Source of the DNA: Neodontobutis hainanensis
Taxonomy: Eukaryota > Chordata > Actinopteri > Gobiiformes > Odontobutidae
Assembly (NCBI GenBank): GCA_024349245.1
Contig: JALDNG010000020.1
Span: forward strand, 8,197,001 to 8,261,000
DNA: 64,000 nt
Direction of reading: 5' to 3'
The position numbers were made by a program, and so were the translations under genes. This document shows positions 52,301 to 61,726 of this stretch, in pieces (position 1 is the stretch's first letter; every line of letters starts with the position of its first letter). A model generated the notes under the pieces. The model was not told where the DNA came from. It saw only the letters and a list, made by a program, of their open reading frames with translations, and did not search any database.

Positions 52301-55300
52301 TTAATGACTTATGCATATCTTTAAGCAATTACAAAAAACAACCATAACTTATTCATAAACAGCACTTCCTAATGTTGTATACCAAAGCATTACCATTATA
52401 TAACATATTTTTAGGAGTATTGTTTAATTTAAATTGGTTTTATTATAAATTAATAAATAAATTTAAAAATTTTATTTTAATGCAAGGAAATGTCCACAAA
52501 ATACCCACAGTTCATGTTATTTTGACTTTTAATAAAAAAGACAAAGTGACTAAATAGGACAAATACTGAACAGCACATTAGAAAGACAAACGGAAAAAGT
52601 GCCTGTATGACTAGATAAAAAAGGACTTTATGTGGAAAATTACTCACCTTGTGGTGGCCCTAAACCTCCTCCAACCGGGAACACGAAACTGAGGGGATTG
52701 AAAAGAAGGTCAGTGAGAATGATAACATGGCAACAGTATCAAACCTGTAAATTATACATTATCAGCCTGTATCATTAACAAGTATTTTCAAAAGAGCTAT
52801 TCATTTTTAATAACCACCCACGAGTCCTTTAGAATTTAAATAAAAAAAATATCTAACAAGAGTAACATTTTGACAAAACAATCAGTTGAGAAAACATTAT
52901 AGACAATCCACCATGTCCACAGGCGACTTGAAGTCTGTCACTATGTCTGTGCTGAGCCTTGACGAAATAATCGGAGAAAAGCACTACAACTAGGCCAAGT
53001 CTGTCCCTGACTGGAGCCAACCAACACAGGCCTCCAGCTATTTCCTAAATAACTTATTAAAACTGACATCCTCAGGCCTGGACTGATGCTGCACAAACAA
53101 ACTATCCAGCCAGAACTACTAATTGATTTTATCAAATTCCTTCCCAGGTTCTCTAATCCATGATACAAAATTACACTATACATACTTTAACTAACACATC
53201 CATTTACATCCTTAAATATCTGGAATTTTTAAGACCTGAACACTTGTATTCAGATCATACATAACATACTTACATACACAGTGTGTTATGTATGATCATT
53301 ACTTAAAGGCCATACAATTGGGACATCTGCTGCCAGTAAGATTTACAGCTTAAAAAGCCTTTAGAAGTGTAGTACTGCACACAACCCTGCAGCAAATAAC
53401 AGGTTGAGGATAAACAGATTAAAATCCAAGGAGATAAGCAGTAATGGCAGCTGTGAAAGCCAGACCAGCCAAAGCCTTCTAAAAGGCCCTCTACTTTGTG
53501 GCTCAGTCTGCGTTTTTTCCCTTTTCCTATAGCTATGCATGTTACCATATAAATGTAACACAAAAACCATGTATAAACTATATACTAGTAACACACAACA
53601 CAAAAATACAGACAGAACCTCTAGCAGGAAGAACTGTACAATGTCATGTGACATTTCACAAGGCAATTGTTGGTAATAGAGAGAAATTAATCACATATGT
53701 GATGTCACAGATTGGTTCTGAGATGAAGATAGTCATTATAACAATATACACTCAACTAAAGGATTATTAGGAACACCTGTTCAATTTCTCATTAATCTAG
53801 CAAGAATCTAGACAACCAATTACGTGGCAGTTGCTTTCAGTGCATTTAGGGGTGTGGTCCTGGTCAAGACAATCTCCTGAACTCCAAACTGAATGTAATA
53901 ATGGGAAAGAAAGGTGATTTAAGCAATTTTGAGTGTGGCAGGGTTGGTGCCAGACGGGCCAGTCTGAGTATTTCACAATCTGCTCAGTTACTGGGATTTT
54001 CATGCACAACCATTTCTAGGGTTTACAAAGAATGATGTGAAAAGGGAAAAACATCCAGTATGCGGCAGTCCTGTGGGCGAAAATGCCTTGTTAAGGCTAG
54101 AGGTCAGAGGAGAATAGGCCGACTGATTCAAGCTGATAGAAGAGCAAATTAGACTAAAATAACCACTCGTTACAACCGAGGTATGCAGCTAAGCATTTGT
54201 GAAGCCACAACACGCACAAAATTGGGGCGGATGGGCTACAACAGCAGAAGACCCCACCGGGTACCACTCATCTCCACTACAAATAGGAAAAAGAAGCTAC
54301 AATTTGCATGAGCTCACCAAAATTGGAAAGTTGAAGACTGGAAAAATGTGTCTTGATTCATGTTGACACATTCAGATGGTAGTCAGAATTTGGTGTAAAC
54401 AGAATGAGAACATGGATCCATCATGCCTTGTTACCACTGTGCAGGCTGGTGGTGTTGGTGTAATGGTGTGGGGGATGTTTTCTTGGCACACTAAGCCCCT
54501 TAGTGCCAACGAGGCATCGTTTAAATGCCACAGCCTACCTGAGCATTGTTTCTAATCATGTACATCTCTTTATGACCACCATGTACCCATTCTCTAATGG
54601 CTACTTCCAGCAGGACAATGCACCATGTCACAAAGCTCGAACCATTTCAAATTGTTTTTTTTTTAACATGACAGTGAGTTAACTGTACTAAAATGGCCCC
54701 CACAGTCACCAGATCTCAACCCAATAGAGCATTTTTGGGATGTGGTGGAACAGGAGCTTCGTGCCCTGGATGTGCATCCCACAAATCTCCATCAACTGCA
54801 AGATGATATCCTATCAATATGGACCAACATTTCTAAAGAATGCTTTCAGCACCCTGTTGAATCAATGCCATGTAGAATTAAGGCAGTTCTCAAGGCGAAA
54901 GGGGGTCAAACACAGTATTAGTATGGCGTTCCTAATAATCCTTTAGGTGAGTGTATATTGACACTAGATTTTATAAACAAAATAAGGACAATGACAGAAT
55001 ATAGTAACCAAGTCAGAAAATGCTTCAAAAGAAAGGTAAACATGCAGGCTAATAACTGGAACATGACAATTTTAACAACAGCTTTTTGGTTTATGGAGTA
55101 CTGCAACAGTTTAAAAATTGAATAATAATAAATATTACAAAATATGTATGTCAGTCTTCAGGTTTGCCTCTCATAAAGCGTTTTTCCTTCCCTAAACTCT
55201 GATCTGCTGCTGGTTTTGGTTTCACCTGTTGGATCAGTGTCACTTGCAAGTAACACTTGTAGCAAGAAGGTATTTATTATTCAATGGGCTCAAACTCAGT

Positions 55301-55990
55301 CTATGAAAGAATTATGAGGTTGCTCTGTTCCTCTCCACAGGCGGCCTCAATAAGATATCTATACATTTCCCTAAAGGCAAGTCCTAAGTATTCAGTGTCT
55401 TCAAGCACATAGTATAAAGTCAACAACCTTGTGGATTTGTCTAGATGAATAAATGCTAGCTTATAATGTTTTTGTTAATGTATAATATGTTGAAAACTTA
55501 TCAAAGAAAACATATAAGTAAGATAATCTAAGTAATATTTTTTATTTTGAGAAAGCTGACATAACCAGTTGTTTATAGGCCTGTCAACATCAGCGCTGGT
55601 TATTTCCTGTGCAGTAATGATTATTAAACATTGCAAATACAAAACCATGATATGACATAAAGGCCCTTTCGTGTCCAATCTGTTCAATCAGAATGTTCAC
55701 AAATAAAGCAATAGACAAATGATCATGCACCAACAGTGAGGATACTAGCATAGCCTCCTTACAAACCTAAGACTAGCTAGGACACCTGACAGCCAGCCAT
55801 CTCATCACATAATCCTCCATCGACTAAAAAAACAACAGTGACTCCATTATAAGAGGCTGCATATGATTATTTATCGTTGTAACTGTTTTTGAATATGTAT
55901 ATTACACAGTTATCTCATATTTATAGACAGAATTATTTTTAAATGGCTAAAATACCTGCTGCCTCCCCCTGCTCCTGGTCGCAGCGCCAT
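34376..55990 (-). CDS. synrg: Synergin gamma (AP-1 gamma-ear binding, EH-domain protein)
   Basis: Gamma-synergin binds the gamma-ear of AP-1 at the trans-Golgi network and endosomes and helps clathrin-coated vesicle sorting. Coding exons in transcript order: 55990-55956, 52688-52648, 51913-51777, 51595-51468, 51369-51264, 51154-51043, 50590-50207 (cassette), 49637-49359, 48788-48711, 48621-48425, 48152-47907, 47837-47704, 47220-47099, 46814-46752, 45498-44560, 40763-40212, 39285-39122, 38993-38940, 38682-38586, 38358-38210, 37592-37482, 36448-36341, 35774-35742, 34507-34376. All phases agree; the total is 1467 codons including stop (human about 1314 residues). The start is MALRPGAG, as in human. 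An acidic-basic coiled segment (QQKLLEEDRKRRQFEE) precedes the EH domain in exon 10 (SSGLPREALGQIWA, NRTTPG). About ten acidic xFxDF motifs (DDFQDF, DGFTDF, DDFADF) follow. The end is ANFWINCVEPK...LPDLL. Confidence 0.96.
34735..34825. repeat. Fragment of a common teleost interspersed repeat
   Basis: The stretch TTTATTTTCTACAGCTTATCCCCTCTGAGG ... GGGGCTGGAGCTCATCCCAGCTGC ... GGGTTTACCCTGGATAC matches the widely dispersed fish motif with TTTTCTATACCGCTTATCC and CTGGAGCCTATCCCAGC, from memory. I do not assign a family. Confidence 0.6.
35269..35310. repeat. Two-copy tandem repeat, about 22 bp
   Basis: GCAGAGACCAACAACTGCATAT is present twice in a row without change. It lies in a synrg intron. 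Confidence 0.9.
36341..36448 (-). CDS. synrg: synrg exon 22 with tandem acceptors
   Basis: A 36-codon, phase 0 exon reading YYEEEKELVATAGSTDCG then IVIYWRGTDLFFNPKAQK. It sits between the exon ending NVDARSK and the 33-base exon 35774-35742 (ALNRDNDKRSW), which joins the last exon (AFNSETDNFKLLYGG). Splicing must use the second AG of CTCAGAG; the first AG, two bases upstream, shifts the frame. I do not remember this segment from the human canonical isoform, where about 12 different residues sit at this place, so its use is less certain than that of other exons. Confidence 0.6.
40764..44559 (-). other. synrg: Large synrg intron 15
   Basis: A 3.8 kb AT-rich intron between the two largest acidic-motif exons. 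It holds the (CA)n tract at 41495-41575. I find no additional exon with consistent phase. Confidence 0.75.
41495..41575. repeat. (CA)n compound microsatellite
   Basis: CA units are interrupted by CACGCA and CGCACA variants. Long His/Thr- or Val-rich open frames on both strands come from the repeat. Confidence 0.95.
45499..46751 (-). other. synrg: synrg intron 14
   Basis: A 1.25 kb intron in which the only exon-like stretch is the 30-nt microexon at 46400-46429. The rest is AT-rich without clear repeats. Confidence 0.7.
46400..46429 (-). CDS. synrg: Candidate 30-nt synrg microexon
   Basis: On the minus strand a pyrimidine tract (gtttttccccacccctg) leads to cattagaacag, then 30 bases, then a donor CCA|GTAAGT. 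The 30 bases are phase 1 to phase 1 and would insert about ten residues (VSDGNSFSNS) between exons 14 and 15 without a stop. Exons 14 and 15 also join directly in frame (KPVGEGFADF, like human PLGESFAEF), so it would be alternative. Confidence 0.45.
50207..50590 (-). CDS. synrg: synrg exon 7, frame-neutral cassette with two EFSDF motifs
   Basis: The exon is 384 bases (128 codons) with phase 1 at both ends. It carries NDEFSDFQGP and EDDEFSDFVQGP within Ser/Pro-rich sequence. If skipped, exon 6 (...SKKP-G) joins exon 8 to give KKPGPSLEEK, the junction known from the shorter human form; if included, the frame is kept. It adds two further candidate gamma-ear ligands ahead of the EH domain. Confidence 0.85.
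53253..53297. repeat. Perfect 14-bp inverted repeat with 17-base loop
   Basis: GATCATACATAACA at 53253-53266 is exactly complementary to TGTTATGTATGATC at 53284-53297. It may be the remains of a small palindromic DNA element. It lies about 450 bases from the Tc1 copy but does not match its ends. Confidence 0.8.
53749..54953 (+). mobile_element. Full-length but inactive Tc1 transposon
   Basis: Inverted ends CACTCAACTAAAGGATTATT (from 53749) and its complement (to 54953) differ at 2 of 29 positions and are flanked by TA on both sides, the Tc1/mariner target. The element is about 1.2 kb and lies in synrg intron 1 on the strand opposite to synrg. It was transposed by a family transposase acting on the ends; its own copy is dead. 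Confidence 0.93.
53901..54921 (+). pseudogene. Broken Tc1 transposase
   Basis: The reading starts MGKKGDLSNFECGRVGARRA and continues through SAQLLGFSCTTISRVYKE, a Tc1 helix-turn-helix, then hits TGA where Trp is expected. More in-frame stops follow near 54149 and 54307. The segment with the first catalytic Asp near 54350 is damaged. The second (YFQQDNAPCHKA, near 54605) and third (SPDLNPIEHFW, near 54711) catalytic regions are readable in another frame. The total is 1021 bases, not a multiple of three. Confidence 0.9.
55956..55990 (-). CDS. synrg: synrg exon 1, start codon
   Basis: Encodes MALRPGAGGGS and ends in a donor AG|GTATT. The match to the human N-terminus and the stop-free join to exon 2 (SFVFPVGGGLGPPQ) fix this start. 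Intron 1 is 3.3 kb and contains the Tc1 copy. Confidence 0.9.
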
Positions 55991-57234
55991 CTTGATCACA
56001 GCAAACACAGGGATGATGTCAGCAGTGACGGTGGAGGTGTAAAAACTGTGAGTCCTGAGTTTAGACTGTCAGGTATAAACTATTAAATCCATGGGTTTAA
56101 ATAAATACTGATATGTGTTTAAAATCATTGCATGTTACATGGACAGAAAAATAAAGCCCCCCGATTGAAGATAACATTGGATAAGCGCTGAAGGAAGGTG
56201 GCAGACAACCCTTCTTTTGTATCTGCCTGAGCGACAAAACCTTGGGCGCTTTAAAATATTTCTGTTCCTGCAGTGCTGGTGGTCTTCCAGCAAGTGTCAG
56301 TGTTTATTACTGGGCTAATGAGAAAAGCAGCAAAGTCAACCAGCAGAGAGAGCCAAAGTATGGCAGGATCCTACTGGCACAGCCCGGTGAGTTACTTTTA
56401 CCTACAAGTAGCCTACATTGCAAAGGAAACGGCCAAAACCAAACGGAAAGTATAAGGTATAAACTATATAATTAAAGTAAAACAACGACGTATTTTTGAT
56501 AAATACAAATAACTATTACTCTGCTTTCATTTTAAGCACAAAAAATCCAATCAAAAGAAACATTTTATAAGTCAACTTGTGAATCATCAAATCATATATA
56601 CTGTATTTGGGAATAAAAGTATCTACATTAGCCTTTTTAGGATATCCAAGGATTTGATCACTAGCCTGCATTATCTAAAATTGAGCTATAATTGTTAGTA
56701 ACCATATTATTTTTACAAATTGAAGTGGGCCTAAATGATCAACTGTAACCCAGTTACAGAATGTAACCCAGTGACCAACATCTTTACTGCTGTTTGAAGC
56801 ATTAAGGCCATTGTAGTAATTGTGTCATTCAGCTTGCATTTTCATTGTTACACCAATGACAAGGTGGAGCAACAAGTAAAAGTCTCCGTGGCATTGTCTT
56901 AATGGAAGCTGCAGTGAAAGATTTACAGCTTAATGAGTGTGGTAGATAACTATCCATCAGCTGATCTGCCATCATTTTCCTGTGTATCCCGGCTCTATTC
57001 AGTACAATGATTTAGGGTCCAAATACATGACAAGGGAGAGATACAGCCATTTAAGCATCAAAGAAAGTAACTGGTCTAATAACAGCAGTTAGTTCACCAA
57101 TATTCAGACAAATCATATTTCATTTAAAAAAAACTGAAGTAAATTTTAGACATTTTGTAGTACATTAAAAATGTTTTTACAAATTATATTGTTCATTCCA
57201 CAATCAATGTAGTGATTAATATTTAGTCTGTTAG

Positions 57235-57420
57235 TTTATTTATTTATTTATTTTTCAAGAGAGTCTCTTCAGATTTTGTTATTTATTTGACTGGGGCAGT
57301 GCATGTTAATGAACATACATGAGACACAGCCACATGAAGATAAACTAATATAAGCTAATTTTCATCCGTTGTCCCACATTCTTACACATTCATACACCAG
57401 TGCCACAGACAATATCATTC
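57235..57420. repeat. Probable interspersed repeat remnant
   Basis: It contains TTATTTATTTGACTGGGGCAGTGCATGTTAATGAACA; similar GGGACAGTGCACATTAATGAACA blocks recur in teleost genomes. The family is not identified. Confidence 0.35.
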
Positions 57421-58619
57421 TAAAACAAGACACAAATACGTGGTTTACAAATGTCAAATATGTATTTTTAGTTATTTGCCATGTGATATTTCAAGAGATA
57501 AAGAGATATTTAACACCTATCAGTCCAAAAAGGCAAATGGATTCTAATTGAAAAAATATATATATTTAAATTTCCTAAACAAATTCTAGCTCAGTGTACA
57601 AAATAATACATTTTATACTCATTGTTTGATCCCTTAATTAACACTGCTATGGTTTTGTAAACTCATTATAACAGTTTGCAGTAATTTAGGCAGCTTCTAG
57701 AAAGATGTCAGTGGAACCATTTACAAGCATCTGAGCATAGAGCTGAGGCCGCCACCCTGCTGAGTGTGCAAGGTTTAGCTGGGGGACGCCACAGTGACAC
57801 TTGTCCCATCATCTCTTCTCTGTTTCCATGCTCCCCAGCTCCCCAGAGGAGGTCTGGAGAGAGGTGAACATTAACCAACGTCCCATTCTGGGTATCCCAC
57901 TATTCCCAATAAATCATTAACCTGTCTATCATCAAGCCCGTGACAGCATCCGCATGACAACATCAGTCAGTCAGGATTCCTTCAGACAGCTTTTCAGACT
58001 TGAGAGAAAAGTGCCACAATTACAAAATCATGCAATACTGTTTATTGAACAAAGGGTAAAGAAGACGAACTTGGGTGATGTGGGATCTAAAGGTAGAAGA
58101 CATTTTAAACCCTATCCTAAAGGCCTTCTTCCTAACCTTTTAATGGAGTATGACCTGGATGACTGAGAAAACCTTTCACAGAATAAATAAATGAATACAA
58201 AACTTTCCTGAAGATTACCCATGGCCCTTAATAAAAAAAAAAAGTTTTAAATGAAACACTACACTGTATTTTGTCTATTTTTAATTAATTTAGGCTACCT
58301 TTTGTTATAGTGTTTTTTATTACATTTTCTAAAGTATTGAATTTACATGGCTCACATTGGTAACAGCATTTGTTTGAAATTAAGTGTAGATCAAAAAGCA
58401 CCTATGTTGTCTCCAGGCTAAACCAGCTGTCACTGTAGGTGGTACTGGTGGCGACGTACGGTGAAGGCTGCTGATTGTTACTATGGAAGCCTGACTGATC
58501 TCCATGACTGGGCAGTACACAACAGAGGACTCCTTGATCCCTGGTTTTGATGGAAGACTCCTGTCAGAGCAGCTCTATACATGTGTATGTATTTCTCTGT
58601 AAAAGGTTGGCGTAAACTC

Positions 58620-58633
58620 GGGTCAAAGTGACC
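58620..58633. promoter_or_regulatory. Palindromic nuclear-receptor (ERE-type) site
   Basis: GGTCA-AAG-TGACC is an exact inverted repeat with 3-base spacer, the estrogen-response-element core. It sits 3' of hnf1b. Binding is not shown by the sequence. Confidence 0.35.
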
Positions 58634-60546
58634 AATTAGCCCTGGTCGAGAGTGGCCTCCTGACCCTTGACCCCTGCTGGGTAGTCTTATCCATTAACCC
58701 TTTGGGCCTCAGCTGGAGTGGATGTAGTATCTTTTATTCTGCTACTGCAAAACACACAGCTACATTCACCCTTTAGCTTCCACTTTCCATGTCTTTGTTC
58801 TTCTTCTCTGTTCCCTGTGTGTTGCCTCGCTCCTCGTGTTGACCTCTTCTTTCCTCCACGACTTTTGCTTTATTGGTTTGCCAGTGTGATCATTACTCCC
58901 ATGCAATTTGATGTGTGTATGATGAGCAAGTTGTAGCAAGCACACCAAACAGTAAAAACACTGACAGTACTTCACATACTGCATATGCATGCCATCCACT
59001 AGAGGACTCAACAGATTTACTGCTGGCTTGTTACGGCCACTAACAAAGTTTAATGGATTTATGGGATGGGTTAAACAATGGAGAGAGACAGTAATGACAG
59101 GACCATGCTGTTCAAAATACAATTATGCTAGTGCTTGTGTAGGCAGACAGATAGGATTTAATAATAGGTACATTCTGCTAGATAATGCACAATATCAAAC
59201 AGAACAAGAAATGCATTATATCATATGATCAATAGAGTTTCTTTATAACCTTCATGGGGTTCTATGGGCTTTGAGTTTGGAATTTCGTGCAAATGTGTGC
59301 CTCATAAATGTGGGTTTATGGGAGATGGTGTTGTTTGTTGGACAGCTCATGCTAATTCAAGATGTTTCTGCCTTGTCTGTGCTCATTTCAATACCGGAAC
59401 ACATCCCAACCATGTGTTTGAATAATGATCATACAGCCTTCTTATTATGAAAATGTATTTATAAATAAAATGAACAAATATTTAAAATCACTGTTAACAT
59501 TTAAACACTACTTGTTAATTACCCGTGTTTACCTTAATGATTATTAAAAACAACAACTTCTGTGTTCAAGCCAGTGGCCTTTACTATTTCCCCAAGAACC
59601 TGCTATTGAAACCAGTTTTGTTTCACAGTAGACCAAAATGTGATTGAAGGAATCTAACTCTAACATATGCTAATGACACTGATATTTTTTCTAAAAAAGA
59701 CATGCTCAGATCTTTAGAGGCTTCCTGGGACTGAAAATCAAAGGCCTCATTGAAAAGCAAATGGCGCAACATCAGTGGATTACAAGGCCACCCCCAGCAG
59801 GGCTCCCTAGCTGAGGCTGCAGGTCAGCACAGGGACAGAGCTGCAGTGAAAAAAGGCCACTGCTGCTGCAGGAAAAGGATGTTTTTCTTCACTGACAATT
59901 AATTACAAACTCATATCTTTTGTCTTTGACTGTTTCAGATTATTGTGACATTTGATATTTAGAGAGATATTTACAGTATACATTATATTTGTTGTATATA
60001 AATGGTAAGATATGGACATTGTGAAAGTGTTGCATGTGTGCAGTTTAGGATTGATTGTGTGTCTGTTGGTACTGCAAGAAACTCTACACAAAATAATTTA
60101 GGAAAAAAAAAAAACATTTACTTTGAAATATTTTCTCAGAAAGTATAAATAACGATTTATGATTGATTTCAATTTTATACAAAAATATTACATTAGGAGA
60201 AATAAAATCACATCCTATCACATAACTCTGAGTGTCTGATCAAATGGCAGTAAATAAGCCAATAACAGTCACAGACTAACCAATACAATAATAACAATGA
60301 CCTAATATTGAACAGGTGACTGGATCTTCCACATCTATGCAGGGGTTTCTGGGACACATACTAGACTTGATGTCTAATACTGTCAGCGTGAGTGTCTGTT
60401 CCTCTTCCTGGCCTTTCACACTTAAGAATTTCTGTCTGATTATTGTCAGACTATTTACTGTCACAACATAGCACTCTTTCTTGTCTCACCCCTTAAATTA
60501 CCAGACGATGATGACAATGTTTTGTTTTTGAATACTTGTCAATATT

Positions 60547-61726
60547 TTTATTCAACCTATGGGGTATGTGGCATTTTTTCTGATGAGAAAAAAATGTGTC
60601 TTATGTGTTAAGAAGTGGGAGATGGGAGGGATGGTGAGTGTCATTCCTGAAATTCACCTGAATCTGTGCGCAAACATTAGCCAGAGGTTTCCATGGAAGA
60701 GAAGGGACGCATTTAAAGCATGAGTCAGACTTCCCCCAAGGCAGACCAGGTTCATAGATATGGCAGATATACTTTTCAGATGTTAACTCAGTCACACGGT
60801 GACAAATAAAAGCTCAACTTTAAACATTCTTATTCTCTGGCATATTTGTCACAACTTTTTTTTGGCTTTTATGATATTTGAAAGGCAGCTTTGATTGACA
60901 GCAACTACAGTAAATAATTGTAGATGTGCATTTTTCCAGTCCTCCAAGTTAAGACAAAGTATTTCATATGACTGTTCTTGCATTGCATAGTCCTTTAAAG
61001 ATTGTCAAAGTTTTTTCAATCACAGTATAAACATTGAATAACATAAAATGAAGCATTCAGGTGATCACAGGCATCCGCTTCACTGGTACAGAAAAACTAA
61101 ATGTGAAAGCATAACATGGAAGACTTTTTAGGTCAGTAAGAGTCAAAATCACTAATGCACTAATCACTTTTGTGATTGTCAAACATTTCCTCCCACGTAA
61201 TCACGGGGATACAATAATTCCCCTGTCAGTCAAGGGCATCCAGAAAATTGATGCCTTGTTTTTTATAGAGTCTATCATCTCAAAAATTCATGGTTCTCCT
61301 TAAATTAATGTGCTTCAAATTGTCCTAGAGCCTTCATTTAGGTCCATAACCAATATTTTTGGTGCTTGCTGTTTTTGTTCTCTTGTGGTGTCACAAAAGG
61401 GATCTCTAAAAAATTGAAAGAGCATTCAAATGTAATACTGTTATCAGATTGTGGTTGAAGCAAAAAATAAAATAAAATTTAGATGTCCTTGTTGATCATT
61501 ATTGTGCAGCAGTGTCTCTGAAGCGTCCAACCTCCTCACGTACAGGTGAGTTTTTTTCTCTGTCCCATTTTTCATTTTCACTATGCACATTGTGGTTCCT
61601 CCTTTGTTGACTGACTCATCATCCATTGCACCGTTGCTGGTTATTAAGAGTTGTCATGGTTACCACAGTGAGAGGGTGGAAAATGTGCTGCAGTTGCTGG
61701 GCACCGAGGAAGTCAGGTGGATGCGT
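60547..61726 (-). other. hnf1b: Probable hnf1b 3'UTR with poly(A) signal
   Basis: AATAAA on the minus strand at 60547-60552 lies 1.17 kb after the stop codon; no earlier canonical hexamer was noticed on this strand. The UTR end is inferred. Confidence 0.4.

Larger units (their letters stand above)
52689..55955 (-). other. synrg: synrg intron 1
   Basis: The first intron contains an inverted repeat (53253-53297) and a Tc1 element with both ends (53749-54953). No further exon was found. Confidence 0.8.
55991..60540. other. Intergenic region between synrg and hnf1b
   Basis: No coding exon of DDX52 or any other recognised gene. Contents: a synrg promoter region next to 55990, an exon-like stretch on the plus strand at 56274-56386, a probable repeat remnant at about 57235-57420 (TTATTTATTTGACTGGGGCAGTGCATGTTAATGAACA), and a palindromic ERE-like site at 58620-58633. 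An open frame at 57954-58166 has no family resemblance that I can defend. Confidence 0.6.

Noticed and set aside
57954..58166. A 70-codon protein ending LPNLLMEYDLDD, perhaps part of ddx52
   Set aside because: It carries no helicase motif and does not resemble the DDX52 C-terminus that I remember; no neighbouring exons.
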